DNA of 64,000 bases from Maratus speciosus (lineage: Eukaryota > Arthropoda > Arachnida > Araneae > Salticidae): NCBI GenBank assembly GCA_963932465.1, contig OZ010793.1:368990459-369054458 (forward strand), in the 5' to 3' direction. The position numbers and the translations under genes are program-made. The notes beneath the pieces are model-generated. The model saw nothing but the letters and a program-made list of their open reading frames with translations. It made no database searches and was not told where the DNA came from. Of the stretch, positions 1-11,240 are shown piece by piece. How positions within the stretch are numbered: the stretch's first letter is position 1; each line of letters opens with the position of its first letter.

Positions 1-579
1 CAAATTAAAAATATGTATGATTCCGTGAAGTTATATCTTGTCGTATACAGAAAGGAATTTTATAATATCATATCCAGTCAGACCTTGACATAAATAGGTG
101 CTGAATAGGTTTTGCTGTATATCATCTAACAAGTGGTGCTGCTATATGCTGTGTTTGTTACAGTTTTTGTGATAGTTATATCTCGATATTTATGGGAGGG
201 AATATCAACAAATTTAATATTTAAAATTCTTAAAAAAAATATGAAGATTCAACTTTAATTTTGGTTACTCAACAGGAGGCACTGCTTTTGGTAGAAATGA
301 TGCTAAAAAATAAAAATATATTTGTTTATCTAATTTTGAATTTTAATATCCAATAATAAGCCCTCCTCTGTTGTGCTTTTCTGTATTCACTGATCACTTT
401 AAATCCACGTTAAATTTAAAGACATGCATTATACTACGTAATTGTTGGTTTGTAATTTTAAATTAATATATTATTAGAATGCTATAAAAGAATATTTTGT
501 GATAGCCACATCATAGAATTTTGTGTAGTACACGATGGCCAAAGAATTATTAGGTGATTTTAAGAATTGAATAAACTTA
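1..579. other. AT-rich intergenic DNA, nothing recognised
   Basis: This stretch is AT-rich, has stops in all frames, and shows no repeat or motif that I can connect to the rest of the window. Confidence 0.6.
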
Positions 580-890
580 ACTTACAAGTGGACCACCAAA
601 TATGGTGATCACCGATTTTGATGAATTTAAGGTATGTTGTACAGTCTTTATCCATAATTATTCCTGTGAAGGGATTTCTTCAAATGGGCCTTAGATTTTG
701 AGAAATTAGGGGTAAAAGTTCAGCACACGTTTGAAATACCCTTTAGGTTAAATGCATGGTGGAGTCGTCCCTGGTGTTGAGGCAGAGTGCTCACTTGCCA
801 ACCGGACGGCATGGGTTTGATGCTACCTCTTGACTTTTGAATTTTATATTTTGACTCTTTACAAACTTTTAAATATGGTTATGAATTGCT
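580..890 (+). repeat. SINE-like dispersed repeat, copy 1
   Basis: This copy shares a long stretch with the reverse complement of 1926-2225. Both contain the words GGACCACCAAA, TTCTTCAAATGGGCCTTA and TTTTGAGAAATT. The right-hand part (about 775-830) has a tRNA-like look: a GGCAGAGTGCTCACTTGCCAACCGG-type arm followed by a degenerate box B (GGGTTTGATGCT). The tail past 830 is also shared in diverged form. A tRNA-derived SINE is the simplest explanation, although the tRNA-like part lies toward the 3' side of the shared region, which is unusual. Confidence 0.5.
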
Positions 891-1925
891 GCAACTTTGA
901 ATTTTTTTACATTTTCGTAAAAAATATACAATTACGCGTATGATTTTTTTTTTTCATGAAAATTTATATTTTATATATATTGATCTCTAATGACGAAAAT
1001 CCAAACTACTTTATGTCTAGATGTTTTTTAAATTATTATTTACCTTTATATATTTTTATATTTAAAGCAAAGTTTAGAAATAATACATTATATATATTTA
1101 TTTACTTTATGGAATTTTAAGGGAAAATTTATTATTTTGTGTAAATTATAAATAATAATTTTGATGTCAAATGTCTAACTGTGTTTATCTTTTGATGAAT
1201 AAAAATGGACAAATTATATTTCAAAATATTTTTCATTCTAACAAATAATGACAATATAAAGCAAAAATTGTCAACAGGAAATGTAAAAATCGTCTGCGGA
1301 TCCCACATAAGATATGGTTTATGAAACATATCTTAAGAAATCATCAACTAGACTTTCATAATAAAATCTGAATAAATCAAATATTTATATCTTATCTTCT
1401 TTTGAAGACAAGTACCAAGTAAGAAATTATGCTCCATATAGGAAAATGTTCCGTATGAATATTCCGTTTTGAATATTTTTACGATGTATGTCACCCGATT
1501 AATTGTATATTTACTAAAATTAAATATAAATGTCAAGAATATTAAATTTTTTTATAATTTATCATTCAACATATTTTAATATATTTAAAACAAACCAAAT
1601 ATTAAAAAGATATTTTGTTATTTTTTTCTAATAAAATGCTATGCATTATTTGAGACTTGTATTTAAAATATAAAAAGGTAAATACTAATATTAATTTTAT
1701 GAAAAGAAATTTTCTGCACAAATTAAACACAAATTAATTTATAATTCTGTCAACAGAAATGTTAGTTTAAAAATGAGAGAAAAAATAGATGTTCCCATGA
1801 AAAATCAAAAACGTAAATCTATTTTTTTTTTTCCTTTTAGGAAATAGTCAAAATTTCAAAACTGTAGAAATTCGTAACTTTGATTAAAATTTATAAAGTG
1901 TCAAAAGTATGAAATTAATAAAAAA
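891..1925. other. AT-rich intergenic DNA
   Basis: Only T/A homopolymer runs and very AT-rich sequence are present. The two short minus-strand ORFs here have low-complexity composition (I, F, Y, K) and show no motif. Confidence 0.6.
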
Positions 1926-2225
1926 AAAAGGAAAAAAAAAAGAAAAAGAAAGAAGCCGCGAGGCAGCATCGAACTCGGCACTCCGGTTGGCGAGCAAGAA
2001 CTCTGTCGCCACGCCACGCAATACTCGTTGAATACTCCAAACTAATGAGCATTTGAAAGGTATGCTGAACTTTGACCTCCAATTTCTCAAAATCTAATTT
2101 AAGGCCCATTTGAAGAAACCCTTTCACCAGACCAGAGTAATTAAAGGTTAAGGACTCTACAATATACATTAAATACATCAAAATCAGTGAGCACCATTTT
2201 TGGTGGTCCCCTTGTTAGTTAATTT
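1926..2225 (-). repeat. SINE-like dispersed repeat, copy 2, with tRNA-like box B
   Basis: This is the inverted partner of the repeat at 580-890. On the minus strand it reads GTGGCGACAGAG, then a CTTGCTCGCCAACCGG arm, then GAGTTCGATGCTGCCTCG, which resembles the A box, anticodon arm and B box of a tRNA. It is followed by a T-rich tail. Two open frames that cross it are by-products of the repeat. It may be a Pol III-derived SINE; no cloverleaf folds perfectly, so it is not an intact tRNA gene. Confidence 0.5.
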
Positions 2226-2273
2226 ATTTTATTTTCAGATTTGGAATCCAAACACTTTAAAGAATGCACAGCT

Positions 2274-2715
2274 TAAGGCTGCTAGTCACTCAGCTTCCGA
2301 ATTCCCCTCACTAATGTTAAGCCTATGGTCATAAAATGAATTCGTATAGTTAAAATATCTCTTCGGAAAATTAATATTTTTAACCTTTTTTCTGTGTTCT
2401 CATCTTAAAGGATGTCGCTTTTTTCTTAGTTCTCAAAATATTTCTAAAATATATGCTTAATTTAATATTTTATGTGTTAAGCTGACGAACTGGGAGTAAG
2501 ATTTTAACATTCCATATACAATTATGTATATATTTTAGGAATAATTTGAGAATTAAGAAATAAAAAGAGACATCTTTTAAGATGAGTATACAGGGAAAAG
2601 AAGTTGAAAATATGAATTTCCCGAGGAAATATTTTAAATATACTAATGCATAAAACGCCCATAAACTTAACATTACCGAGGGGAATTCTGAAGCTGAGTG
2701 ACTAACAGCCTTAAC
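2274..2715. repeat. Long foldback hairpin, arms about 200 bp
   Basis: The left arm from about 2275 begins AAGGCTGCTAGTCACTCAGC. It is complementary to the right arm ending near 2713, whose reverse complement begins AAGGCTGTTAGTCACTCAGC. Homology continues inward for about 200 bases with scattered mismatches, passing GAATTCCCCTC, TAATGTTAAG, CTCATCTTAAA and CTAAAATATAT. The loop is only some tens of bases. It could be a foldback MITE or a source of hairpin RNA. A minus-strand ORF at 2470-2727 is a by-product. Confidence 0.8.
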
Positions 2716-3571
2716 AAAAAGCAACAATCGTACAGCTTTATTTTCAAAATATACTCTCAGTTACAATAGGAACCGCTATTTGGTAAAGGGGACTAATCGT
2801 ACATACAGTATTTTAAAAAGGAAAACTTCATTTTTTTTGTTCCGTCATACTTAAATCTCTATAGTAAGTGACGTTCATTTTCTTTTAACAAACTTTTTAA
2901 ATTCCTTTTATATGTACATATGTTTTTGTTGAATTCATGCTATTCTAGATAGTTTTCTTCTACCTAATTTATCTGTACAGCTGCCGATTTATGTTAATTA
3001 AATGACAGACGTATGGAAATTTTCTTAGTAAATAACTGTTGTGAAAAGCTATTAGAAAAAACTGCAATGTTACCAAAGCAGTTCAAAACCTAACTCAATC
3101 AAATGATGCTAATAACTTTATTTTTTGCACGTCGGAAAAAAAAAAGTTCTTTAATCTTTCTTTTAATGTAATGTATTTTTAATGTTAAAGGTTCAAGTTA
3201 CTTCTAAATGATTTCTCGCACTTTAAGAAGCATGATTTTACTGAAACATATATGAGTGAGAAGATTACAAATGTTATCCGATGCGAAGATTGGTTTCCTT
3301 CACTGGTATTCACCTTCGCTACACGGAAATATGCAAAACCGATAAAAGTTTAGTGCGTGGAAGGTGGAGCATGTCGTTGAGAAGGAAGTTGATGGATTGT
3401 GAGAAATGGCGCTTAATTGGAAGAATGGAAGAAGAATGTTTTATTATTTAAAGTTGCAAAGCTTGCATTTCGGTCTGGAATGTCCACACACCTTATAAAA
3501 ATTTTCTATTATCTCTCAAAAATTGTAAAATTATTATTTTCTTTGCCCCCCTTTATTTTACATTTCCTATG
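2716..3571. other. AT-rich intergenic DNA
   Basis: No coding signature, repeat unit or element terminus was recognised in this interval. Confidence 0.5.
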
Positions 3572-3640
3572 CAGTAAACTCTCACTTATCCGACAAAAAC
3601 GGGTCGACAGAACGTCGGATAAGTGAAAATGTCGGATAAT
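3572..3640 (+). mobile_element. pogo/Tigger-like terminal sequence, solo end
   Basis: The sequence starts CAGTAAACTCTCACTTATCC and repeats the CGGATAAGTG / CGGATAAT word twice more within 65 bases. CAGT(A/C)AA...TTATCCGAC is the typical terminus of pogo/Tigger (Tc1-mariner superfamily) elements, and ends of the same type occur at 32655 and 54755. No matching opposite end or transposase was found nearby, so this is a fragment. Confidence 0.6.
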
Positions 3641-5369
3641 TTAGAGGGATTTAGAAAAAGCCTATTAAACATGACTCTACGTTATAATTTTACAAATTAC
3701 CGTTTAATTAATTTTACACGTTGTATTTTACTACAAATGAATACAAAGAAAAAATACCTATGATTATTTTTAAAAAATGTGATCCTAGTCTGCTTTCCCT
3801 ACGATTGTCGTTTCTTCTCTATGCAGTCTTTCCATCTTTGAAGCCTCATTCCTGAACAGAAAGAGATATCGTCTAAATTTCGGCCTGTTACAAAAATCAT
3901 CGGTCAAAGAACGGTAGTCGTGTGGTGAGATTCACACAATATCGTCTCGAAAAAAACTAGCATTTTGTCACTTCAGCAATTTTAGCATAATATGTGGCGT
4001 GATTAAAAACCTGTAGATGATTTACGAGGCTGCACAAAATATTTCAAATCATCATATATGGGCAGCAAATGTTGGAAAAAAAAACAAATGTGTTTTGAGT
4101 TTTATAGCTGAACTAAATTTTAGCAAACCATGTGTAACAGAATAAAGCTATAGATCATATACACGGCTGCTCAAAAGGATTGAATATCTTATCAGTAGTG
4201 GGCGTTAATTGCTGAAATTTGGATTTATAATTGTGTTATGCGCTTTCTAAAGTGCATATTTAGATATCTTCTTTTACCTTATTAAATAGAGATACGGTGT
4301 TGTCAAAAATATTAGTCATTCCACAAATTACGTATATAAAAGAAAGTAATTTTTTGAAGGATTAATATAACATGTCAATTTGCTTAGTTTTCTATCATTT
4401 AATTTATCTCATGCAGATCTGTTAATGATAACTGAGGCAGATTAATGGATAAGTGTAACAGCATTCTTGGAAAACTTTTCATAAGAAATAACTTTTACGG
4501 AAATTGGTATTAAAAAAAGAAAGAAAGAAAAGAAAAGAAAAACTGTAATGCCACAAAAGAGTGGATTGCAAAACTTCTTATAACCGAACTAGATGATATT
4601 AACTTTTTTTTTTTCGCATGTGAAAAAACTTCATTAATTTTTCTTGTAAAGTATTTCCCTATTATAATTAGAGATCGCATTAATTGTATTTATAACTTAA
4701 TTTCCTTCTAACTTACTACATCATATCTGGCTGAGGAGATTAGATATTATTTTATGTAAAAAATGATTGCCTTAAATGTAAAGCGTAATCTGTTTTATTT
4801 AATGACCACTTTAGTTTTTTGTTCAAAAGAATTTTAAGCAACAGTCTATAAAATAAAAAAATAACGTTTTCCCTCTAGTATTTATATTAAAAATAAGTTT
4901 AAAGTTCTTTAGTGAAAAAGCATCATTTATCTTTTCAAAAAACAATGCATTTAAAAGACGAAGGTAAAAAGTTAACCATGACCTTTCCTAGGTCAAGATC
5001 ATTCTTAGACTTGGTTTCTTTTTTGCTCTACAGAAGAAAATAGTCTTATTAGAACAGTTGCCGAAGTAAAGCTATTCACAGCCTTTTAAAAAATTATTTT
5101 AACACATTATTTTTTTATGTTAATATGAAAACGATCTTCAATAAAAATTATTTTGTAAATGCTGTCTCATTTCTCATTATAATAAATTGTTACTAATGCA
5201 TTTAAATATTGAAAAATACCTGCCCTTTATTGTAAACGATTTTTTGCTTTTTATGTATTACTTTTATACAAATGCTTTCCAAGATTACAAATTTAAATTA
5301 AATATCTTTCTCATAAATATTTTATTCTGGTAGATATTTTCATCGCATTATACGCAGTCCTACCATTTA
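3641..5369. other. AT-rich DNA with two decayed satellite monomers
   Basis: Positions about 3980-4290 hold two diverged monomers of the ~155-bp family found at 34.6-36.0 and 45.0-45.9 kb. They are recognisable by ATATGTGGCGTG, TTTACGAGGCTGCACAAAAT and ATAGATCATATACACGGCTG. The remainder, up to the mariner, shows no gene or repeat that I can identify. Confidence 0.5.
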
Positions 5370-6660
5370 TTTGGGTTGTTCGGAAAGCAATTTCGTTTTA
5401 TTTTTGGTGAAAATGAAAGATGATTTTCTTATACTATATAAATATTTTATTGAATTATATAGTCTCCATTTTAGTCCAATACCCTTTGCCATCTTTCTGG
5501 CAGTTGCCATGATTTCACGCTCATAAAAACTTCTGATCTTTGCTGGCAAAAGTCATTTTTGACGCCTTCATTTGAAGTAAAGGTTTTGCCGTCTAAAAAC
5601 AGTTGTAGAGACTGGAACAATTAATAATCCGAACGTGGCAGATCTGGAGAATAGGGTGGGTGTAGTAGTACATTCCATTCAAGCTGTAAAAACTTTTGGC
5701 GAGTTACCAAATTTGAATGAGGTCTTGCATTATCTTGGTGGAACATTATACCTCTTCTATTGATCAATTCTGATAATTTTTTGCTTGAGTGAATCGTTCA
5801 TTTTGCTCAGTTGATGACAGTACACTTCAAAATTTATCGTGGCATTGTCCGGTAGAAGGTAAAAAGAAAAAATATTCCTTCAAATCCCACCAAAGAGCCA
5901 ACATCACCTTTTTATAATGAATATTGGTTTTCAAAGTGCTTTAGAGCCGGTTTATCTTTTTTACTCCTTGATCGGTTGCGTTTAACATTGTCGTAGACAA
6001 CACATTTCTCGTCCGCAGTGATGATTCATTGGGGTTCAAAATGGATCTTTTTCTTGACGTTTGAAAAGCAAATCACAGACGTCGATGCGACCAAGCAAAT
6101 TTCTTTCTGTAAGAACTTTTGGAACTCATATGTCGAGTTTTGAAATTAAACCAAGCCGTTTCACGTGATCCTGAACGGTCTAATTCTATAGATTTAATCT
6201 ATCAGCGATCTCACGAGTTATTATTCGGCAGTTTGCATCAATCAGTGCTTTTATTTTGCCTTCATCGGCTTCAACTGGCCTTCCAGATAGTTGCGCATCT
6301 TCAACATCAAAATTACCGGAATGAAATTTTGCAAACCAGTTTTGGCGCTTGCGTCTATCAATACATGTTCTCCATACAAATAGAATAATTTTTTTTTTTT
6401 TTGCTTGAACAGCATTTTTACCTTTTCGATAATAAAAAAGTAAAATATGCCGAAAATGCGGCTTTCGACTTTCCATATTTGATAGGACACCAAGCAAAAA
6501 CTACTGCTCAGAATCAAACAAACTTTTTCGCAAACAAGCCTTGCTATATCAGCTGTCACAATATATAATGACAATGTGACTTAAGTGTGAAGTTGATTGT
6601 GAAAAAATACGATTAATTCTTCTGTTGGGAAAAAACAAAATTATTTTCCAAACAACCCAG
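5370..6660 (-). mobile_element. mariner element, mellifera-like, nearly full length and inactive
   Basis: This is a Tc1/mariner DNA transposon lying on the minus strand. Its terminal inverted repeats match well: the left end reads TTGGGTTGTTCGGAAAGCAA and the reverse complement of the right end reads CTGGGTTGTTTGGAAAATAA. TA dinucleotides flank it at 5368-5369 and 6661-6662, as expected for mariner target duplication. The length of about 1.29 kb is the standard mariner size. The single transposase gene between the ends is broken, so the copy is not autonomous. Confidence 0.95.
5390..6476 (-). pseudogene. Mariner transposase, broken
   Basis: The cut-and-paste transposase runs from about 6476 down to 5390. 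The N-terminus has the mellifera-subfamily motif HILLFYYRKGKNAVQA (about residues 10-25) followed by QNWFAKFHSGNFDVEDA and SGRPVEADEGKIKALID, the paired helix-turn-helix region. The first catalytic Asp survives in TADEKCVVYDN (about 6010-6045). The second is in HQDNARPH (5719-5742) and the third in RSDY (5624-5632). Exactly 34 residues separate the last two, the D34D signature of mariner. The C-terminal FLDGKTFTSNEGVKN and an LPERWQ-like word follow. Breaks include a frameshift at the A run near 6400, a stop after ADRLNL, and a stop right after RSDY. Family assignment is firm; activity is excluded by the breaks. Confidence 0.95.
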
Positions 6661-7199
6661 TATAAAGTATGATAAATTTAAAATTAAAAGCTATAATCAC
6701 AACATAAATTCTCAGAAGCTAAGCAATAAAAATTAAATTTAAAGTAAGCGAAAAGCTTTAGGTAGTCTAAGCAAATATGAATAATTAAAAGAAGGATAAG
6801 CACAAAATACGTGAAAATAATATGCGTTTGAAAAAAAAAATCCTAAACATTTTATATAAATATATCATTTATTAAAATTTTTACTCCTGCACTGGAGTTT
6901 CCTTGATTTCTAGACACAACATTTAGATAATCTTTATGTGCATTTTCATCATTCATAATTTCTATTGAAATATGCGTTGAAAGTTGAAATTTATACACCA
7001 GAAAACTTGTATATATAATAACGCTGCATTTTATTCAGTTTATACAACATGAGAAAGTTTATTCATTGCGAAATATAACATTTATTTTCCGGAAATTATT
7101 ATTACTAGGAGATTCAAACGGGCTTGCGGGTTACAGAACATAAATGAGAACCATTTATTTCTAACCTCAATAGATTTTTTACATTTAATATATTTTTAG
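6661..7199. other. AT-rich intergenic DNA
   Basis: Nothing coding or repetitive was recognised between the mariner and the next repeat block. Confidence 0.5.
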
Positions 7200-7965
7200 A
7201 TTGCCCATTACTAACACCAAAATGCATTTTTATATGAAAAATATCTATAATGTATTCAACTAAAGTTTAGAAATTCATCAATAGCGATATTTTTGTATTA
7301 GCTGCATAGAGGTCAAAAACAGCGCCAAAGATTTCGCTTTTTACAACAGACTCTGATTATTTCAGTGCTTAAGTGTATAGTTCGATTACATGTCTGATAA
7401 ATTTCAATTTTATTTGTATTATATTATTATTTTTTATTTATCAATTGATGAAGTTTTAATTTCATTCTCGAATATTAGTCGGAATTAAATGCTAAACTAT
7501 CTGTATTGTTTTAAGTACAAATGGATTATTCTATCGTAATTGGACTGAACACGATAGAGATAGATTTAAAAATAATTCATGTAAAAGCCATAAACAGTCA
7601 GCAAACTGAGATACAGTTTTCAAACAAATTATATTTGAAAGTACATTTTTTTCCCTATTCCGCGGTGTAAAAATCGAAAGTGTTTGATTACATGTACGTT
7701 ACATTTGTGTTTTATTTTATTTTATTTTATTTTATTTTATTTTATTTATTTATTGGTGAAGTTTTAATATCATTATGAAAAATTATCTTGAGACAAATGC
7801 TGAACTATTTACATTGCTTTGAGTGTAAATGGGTTATTATTCTTCCGCAATGAAGCCTGCACGTTATGGAGATTGATTAAAAAAATTCATGCTCGAAAAT
7901 TACTTAAAACCACAATAAATGAGTAAATTGCAATACCGTTTTCAAACAAATTGCAGTTAAAAGTA

Positions 7966-8016
<51 letters not shown>

Positions 8017-8110
8017 GACGGTGTAAAATTGAAAATGTGCTATATTTAGAAGTTTTAAATATTGCAACAATTTTGTAGCGAAAACTGCTAAACCGAAATT
8101 TAATCGTCAG
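7200..8110 (+). repeat. Degenerate ~345-bp repeat, two units, with poly-T
   Basis: Two tandem units (about 7420-7700 and 7740-8040) share GATGAAGTTTTAAT / GGTGAAGTTTTAAT, GCTAAACTAT / GCTGAACTAT, CAAATGGATTATT / TAAATGGGTTATT and GTTTTCAAACAAATT followed by AAAGTACATTTTTT. Related copies occur at 27610-27870 and 32660-33190. The block includes a (TTTTA)n tract near 7710-7745 and a T run of more than 40 bases at 7971-8014. No coding capacity is visible. Confidence 0.65.
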
Positions 8111-8449
8111 GTGTTGCCACCCACGAAATGTGGTTTATAAAATTTTTTATTTGACACACTTGTACAAAAAAAGAAAAGAAGAAGAATCTTTACCCGCTAT
8201 TATTCGCCCACAGCAAGGATGTCATTAGACACAGAATATATATATATATATATTTTAAGTATGAATACAACTTTTGAAATAAGGGTCATCTACATATTAA
8301 ACAAAATCCCTGCCGGCTCGGCCTACAGGCGGAGGTAGATTTCGAAGTTAAATACTTTTTTCACCAACGAAAAATAAATCAAGATTAGACGTAAACCCAG
8401 TTTAACAATTTTATCTGGCCGCTTTTGGCAAGTTTTTAATTTCTTTCTT

Positions 8450-8483
<34 letters not shown>

Positions 8484-8559
8484 TAAGAGCTGGTTTTATC
8501 AGAATCATGTTAATACATTAATTTTTCTTAAATCCCTATTTTCGTTTAATTTGTTTTTG
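8111..8559. other. Low-complexity DNA with TA and poly-T tracts
   Basis: A short (TA)n tract lies near 8237-8252 and a T run at 8452-8482. The Lys-rich minus-strand ORF across that run is an artefact of the homopolymer. Confidence 0.6.
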
Positions 8560-9330
8560 CTGTTAGTCCTGTCAAAAATTTGTCAATATAAAAGTTGTAG
8601 ATAATATTAAGAAGATCTATAATAAATTTAAGCGGATTTGATATTTTGTGAATTGGTGAAGCTGCAATTTTTTCCTTCTTGGACTCTTTTTTTCGTTTTT
8701 AATTTAATTTAATTTAATTTAATTTTTTTCGGTAAGAGTTGGTCCTATCAAAAACTTGTCGTTATAAAAGTTGTAGATAGTATTAAGAAGATTTATAATA
8801 AGCTTAGCTGAATTTTATATCTTGAGAATTAATGAAGTTATGAATTTTTTCTCCCTAGAACTGTATTTTTTTCGCCCCTTGAGCCCGTTTTTAATTTTCT
8901 CAAAAATCTGTGATACATAATTCTTTTGCTCTTTTCCTAGAAGTAATAATAACTTTAAACTGATATGATACATATTGTAATTAAGATGTTATGGGTTTTT
9001 TCGGCTGTCACAAAACCCCTCCCTATTTCTACCCTCTTGGTCCTATTCTGGCCCATTAACGAACTTAGCCGAGATTTTCTGCCCCTTGATTTTATGTATC
9101 AATTTGGAAGAGATTTGTGCAAAATTATGGAAGCTATCGTGTCCATAAAAAAGTGATATAGATAGATAGATAAAGTTTTAAACTGGAGGTGCTTTTGGGT
9201 TCTAGGGGTCATGATAGGCGTAGATCTGCAAAAATGTTTCAGAAATTCCATCATAAGGGAGAATGTAATAGATGGTTTTTGTTGCGAAACCTACCTTAAA
9301 TGGAGGCAACTTTGTTTTTTCAAATAGTAA
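8560..9330 (+). repeat. Dispersed repeat, inverted partner of 43330-44280
   Basis: About 0.77 kb here matches the reverse complement of 43330-44280. Shared words include AGTTGGTCCTATCAAAA, AAAGTTGTAGATA, ATTAAGAAGAT, CCCATTAACGAACTT and CTAGGGGTCATGAT. The left part contains two ~170-bp monomers (GTAAGAGTTGGTCCTATC...). The right part contains a unique segment whose ORF at 8965-9156 has no recognisable domain. Confidence 0.75.
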
Positions 9331-10350
9331 TAACCACTTTTGGCACCATATGTTTTTTTCTTGGATCAAGGGAGTCCGGAAAGTTATTCGATGTTTGTTA
9401 CAGAAGTTTAATTGAAAGATGTGAAATACTAGCTAGTTGATTGAACCGCTTTGTTGTACACAAGAACGTACTGTGGCCGATCAGATAACCAAGCAGCCAT
9501 GTGTTCATCTTTTTATTTATGAGAATTCAAATATTAGAAATTATAGAAACATATTTATTAATGTTTCTTTAACAAAATCTATAAGACTACTACAACTAAG
9601 TCTAAAATAATTTTGTCTTTCTCTTAAACTACATTCAAAAACTGAAAATTACTTACCTTTTTCCAAGTATTAATGGAAAATGAGAACAGTTAAGATCGTA
9701 GAATATATTTCTTATTTATTTTTATTTTATCATAACAAGGTTATCCATTGTAAATTTACGACAAAATCTGTTTGAAAATATAGTTTAAGTCATTAGACAT
9801 TCTCCACATAAGGGAGAATGTATAGATAGTATTTTTTACGAAACCTAACTTAAATGGAGGCAACGTTGTTTTTTCAAATAGTAACAACCATTTTTGGCAC
9901 CATATTTAATTTTCTTGGATCAAGGGACCCCGGAAAGTTGTTCGATGTTAGTTACAGATGTTTAATTGAAAGATATGAAATACTAGCTAGTTGATTGAAC
10001 CGCTTTGTTTTACACAAGGACGTGCTGTGGCCGATCAGATAATCAAGCAGCCACGTGTTCATCGTTTTCTTTCTTATGATTTATATTTTATGATAATCTA
10101 AATGTTACATATTATAGAAACATATTTATTAATGTTTCTTTAACAATATCTATAAGACTACCACAACTACGTCTAAAATAATCCTGTCTTTCTCTTAAAC
10201 TACATTCAAAAACTGAAAATTACTTACCTTTTTCCAAGTATTAATGGAAAATGAGAACAGTTAAGATCGTAGAATATATTTCTTATTTTTTCATAACAAG
10301 GTTATCCATTGTAAATTTACGACAAAATCTGTTTGAAAATATAGTTTAAG
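9245..10350 (+). repeat. Tandem duplication of a ~0.55-kb segment
   Basis: Two direct copies lie side by side, about 9245-9795 and 9798-10350. Both contain CATAAGGGAGAATGTA, TAAATGGAGGCAAC, TTCTTGGATCAAGGGA, ACTAGCTAGTTGATTGAACC, CTGTGGCCGATCAGATAA and ACAGTTAAGATCGTAGAATA. Differences are scattered substitutions and small indels, such as an extra T/A-rich block in copy 1 near 9715-9730. The high similarity by eye implies a fairly recent duplication. No ORF longer than background is preserved, so this does not look like a duplicated gene. Confidence 0.9.
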
Positions 10351-10943
10351 TCGTTAGGCAATTTTTTGAGGGGTTTTGTTTCATCAAACATTACCATTTA
10401 ATAAATTAAGGAAATGGTTTATTGTAGTGGGTTTTCATAAGTATATTGGTGGATGCGTGAATGATTTCCAGAAATTCATTCAAAATTGAAGGGAAAAAAT
10501 ATAAATAATACAGTTGATACATTAGATCCGGGAATGCATCGAGAAAATTTCTCATTTCTTTAGTGCTTGCAATCACTTAAAAATAATGGTGTCTCACTTC
10601 AGAACCATATAATATGAGACAAGGTTTCAATTTTTTTACTTTTATTTTTATGATAAGCGATATTTTTTATCACAAATTACTGTATTTTTTACAGTCTAGA
10701 GTCAATAGATCACAAGTAGTAACTGGAAGAGTTTACAATTTTTTCTCATATTAGCACCGGTTGACACTACTCTTTAAAATATAAATGTTACTATAATTAA
10801 TATATTATCATACTTACTACATGTATGTTAGATGTTACCCAAGTGAGATCTACTTGGGAGACGTAACCCGTGACAGGCAGGTCATGGAACCAACCATCTC
10901 TGAATGATAAAAGATTTTGGACATTATATTGAAAAATATACGC
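10351..10943. other. AT-rich intergenic DNA
   Basis: No repeat or coding sequence was recognised. The right edge is set by the inverted terminal motif at 10944. Confidence 0.5.
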
Positions 10944-11208
10944 TTAGTTGGGGCAACTGGGCCATGATTTTACAATGTGACTCTGGTGCTTCTGACAATT
11001 CAGCTTGAAAAAAGCTAATGTTCATTGGAATTAATCTGAACTTCGGTAAATGTGTTCAGTTAGGTTCCCTCTATCGGACAGAAATATTCAAATATACATT
11101 TTATTATTTAAAAATATAAAAATATGCATATTTCATCTTTCTTTCCTCATGTGTCCAGTTGCCCATAAAAAGGGGGTAAGTGGACCAGGAGGTCTATGTT
11201 CCACACGC

Positions 11209-11240
<32 letters not shown>

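Noticed and set aside
1950..2000. tRNA gene on the minus strand
   Set aside because: Box B and an anticodon-like arm are visible but no complete cloverleaf forms, and a second diverged copy at 790-835 shows it is a dispersed repeat.
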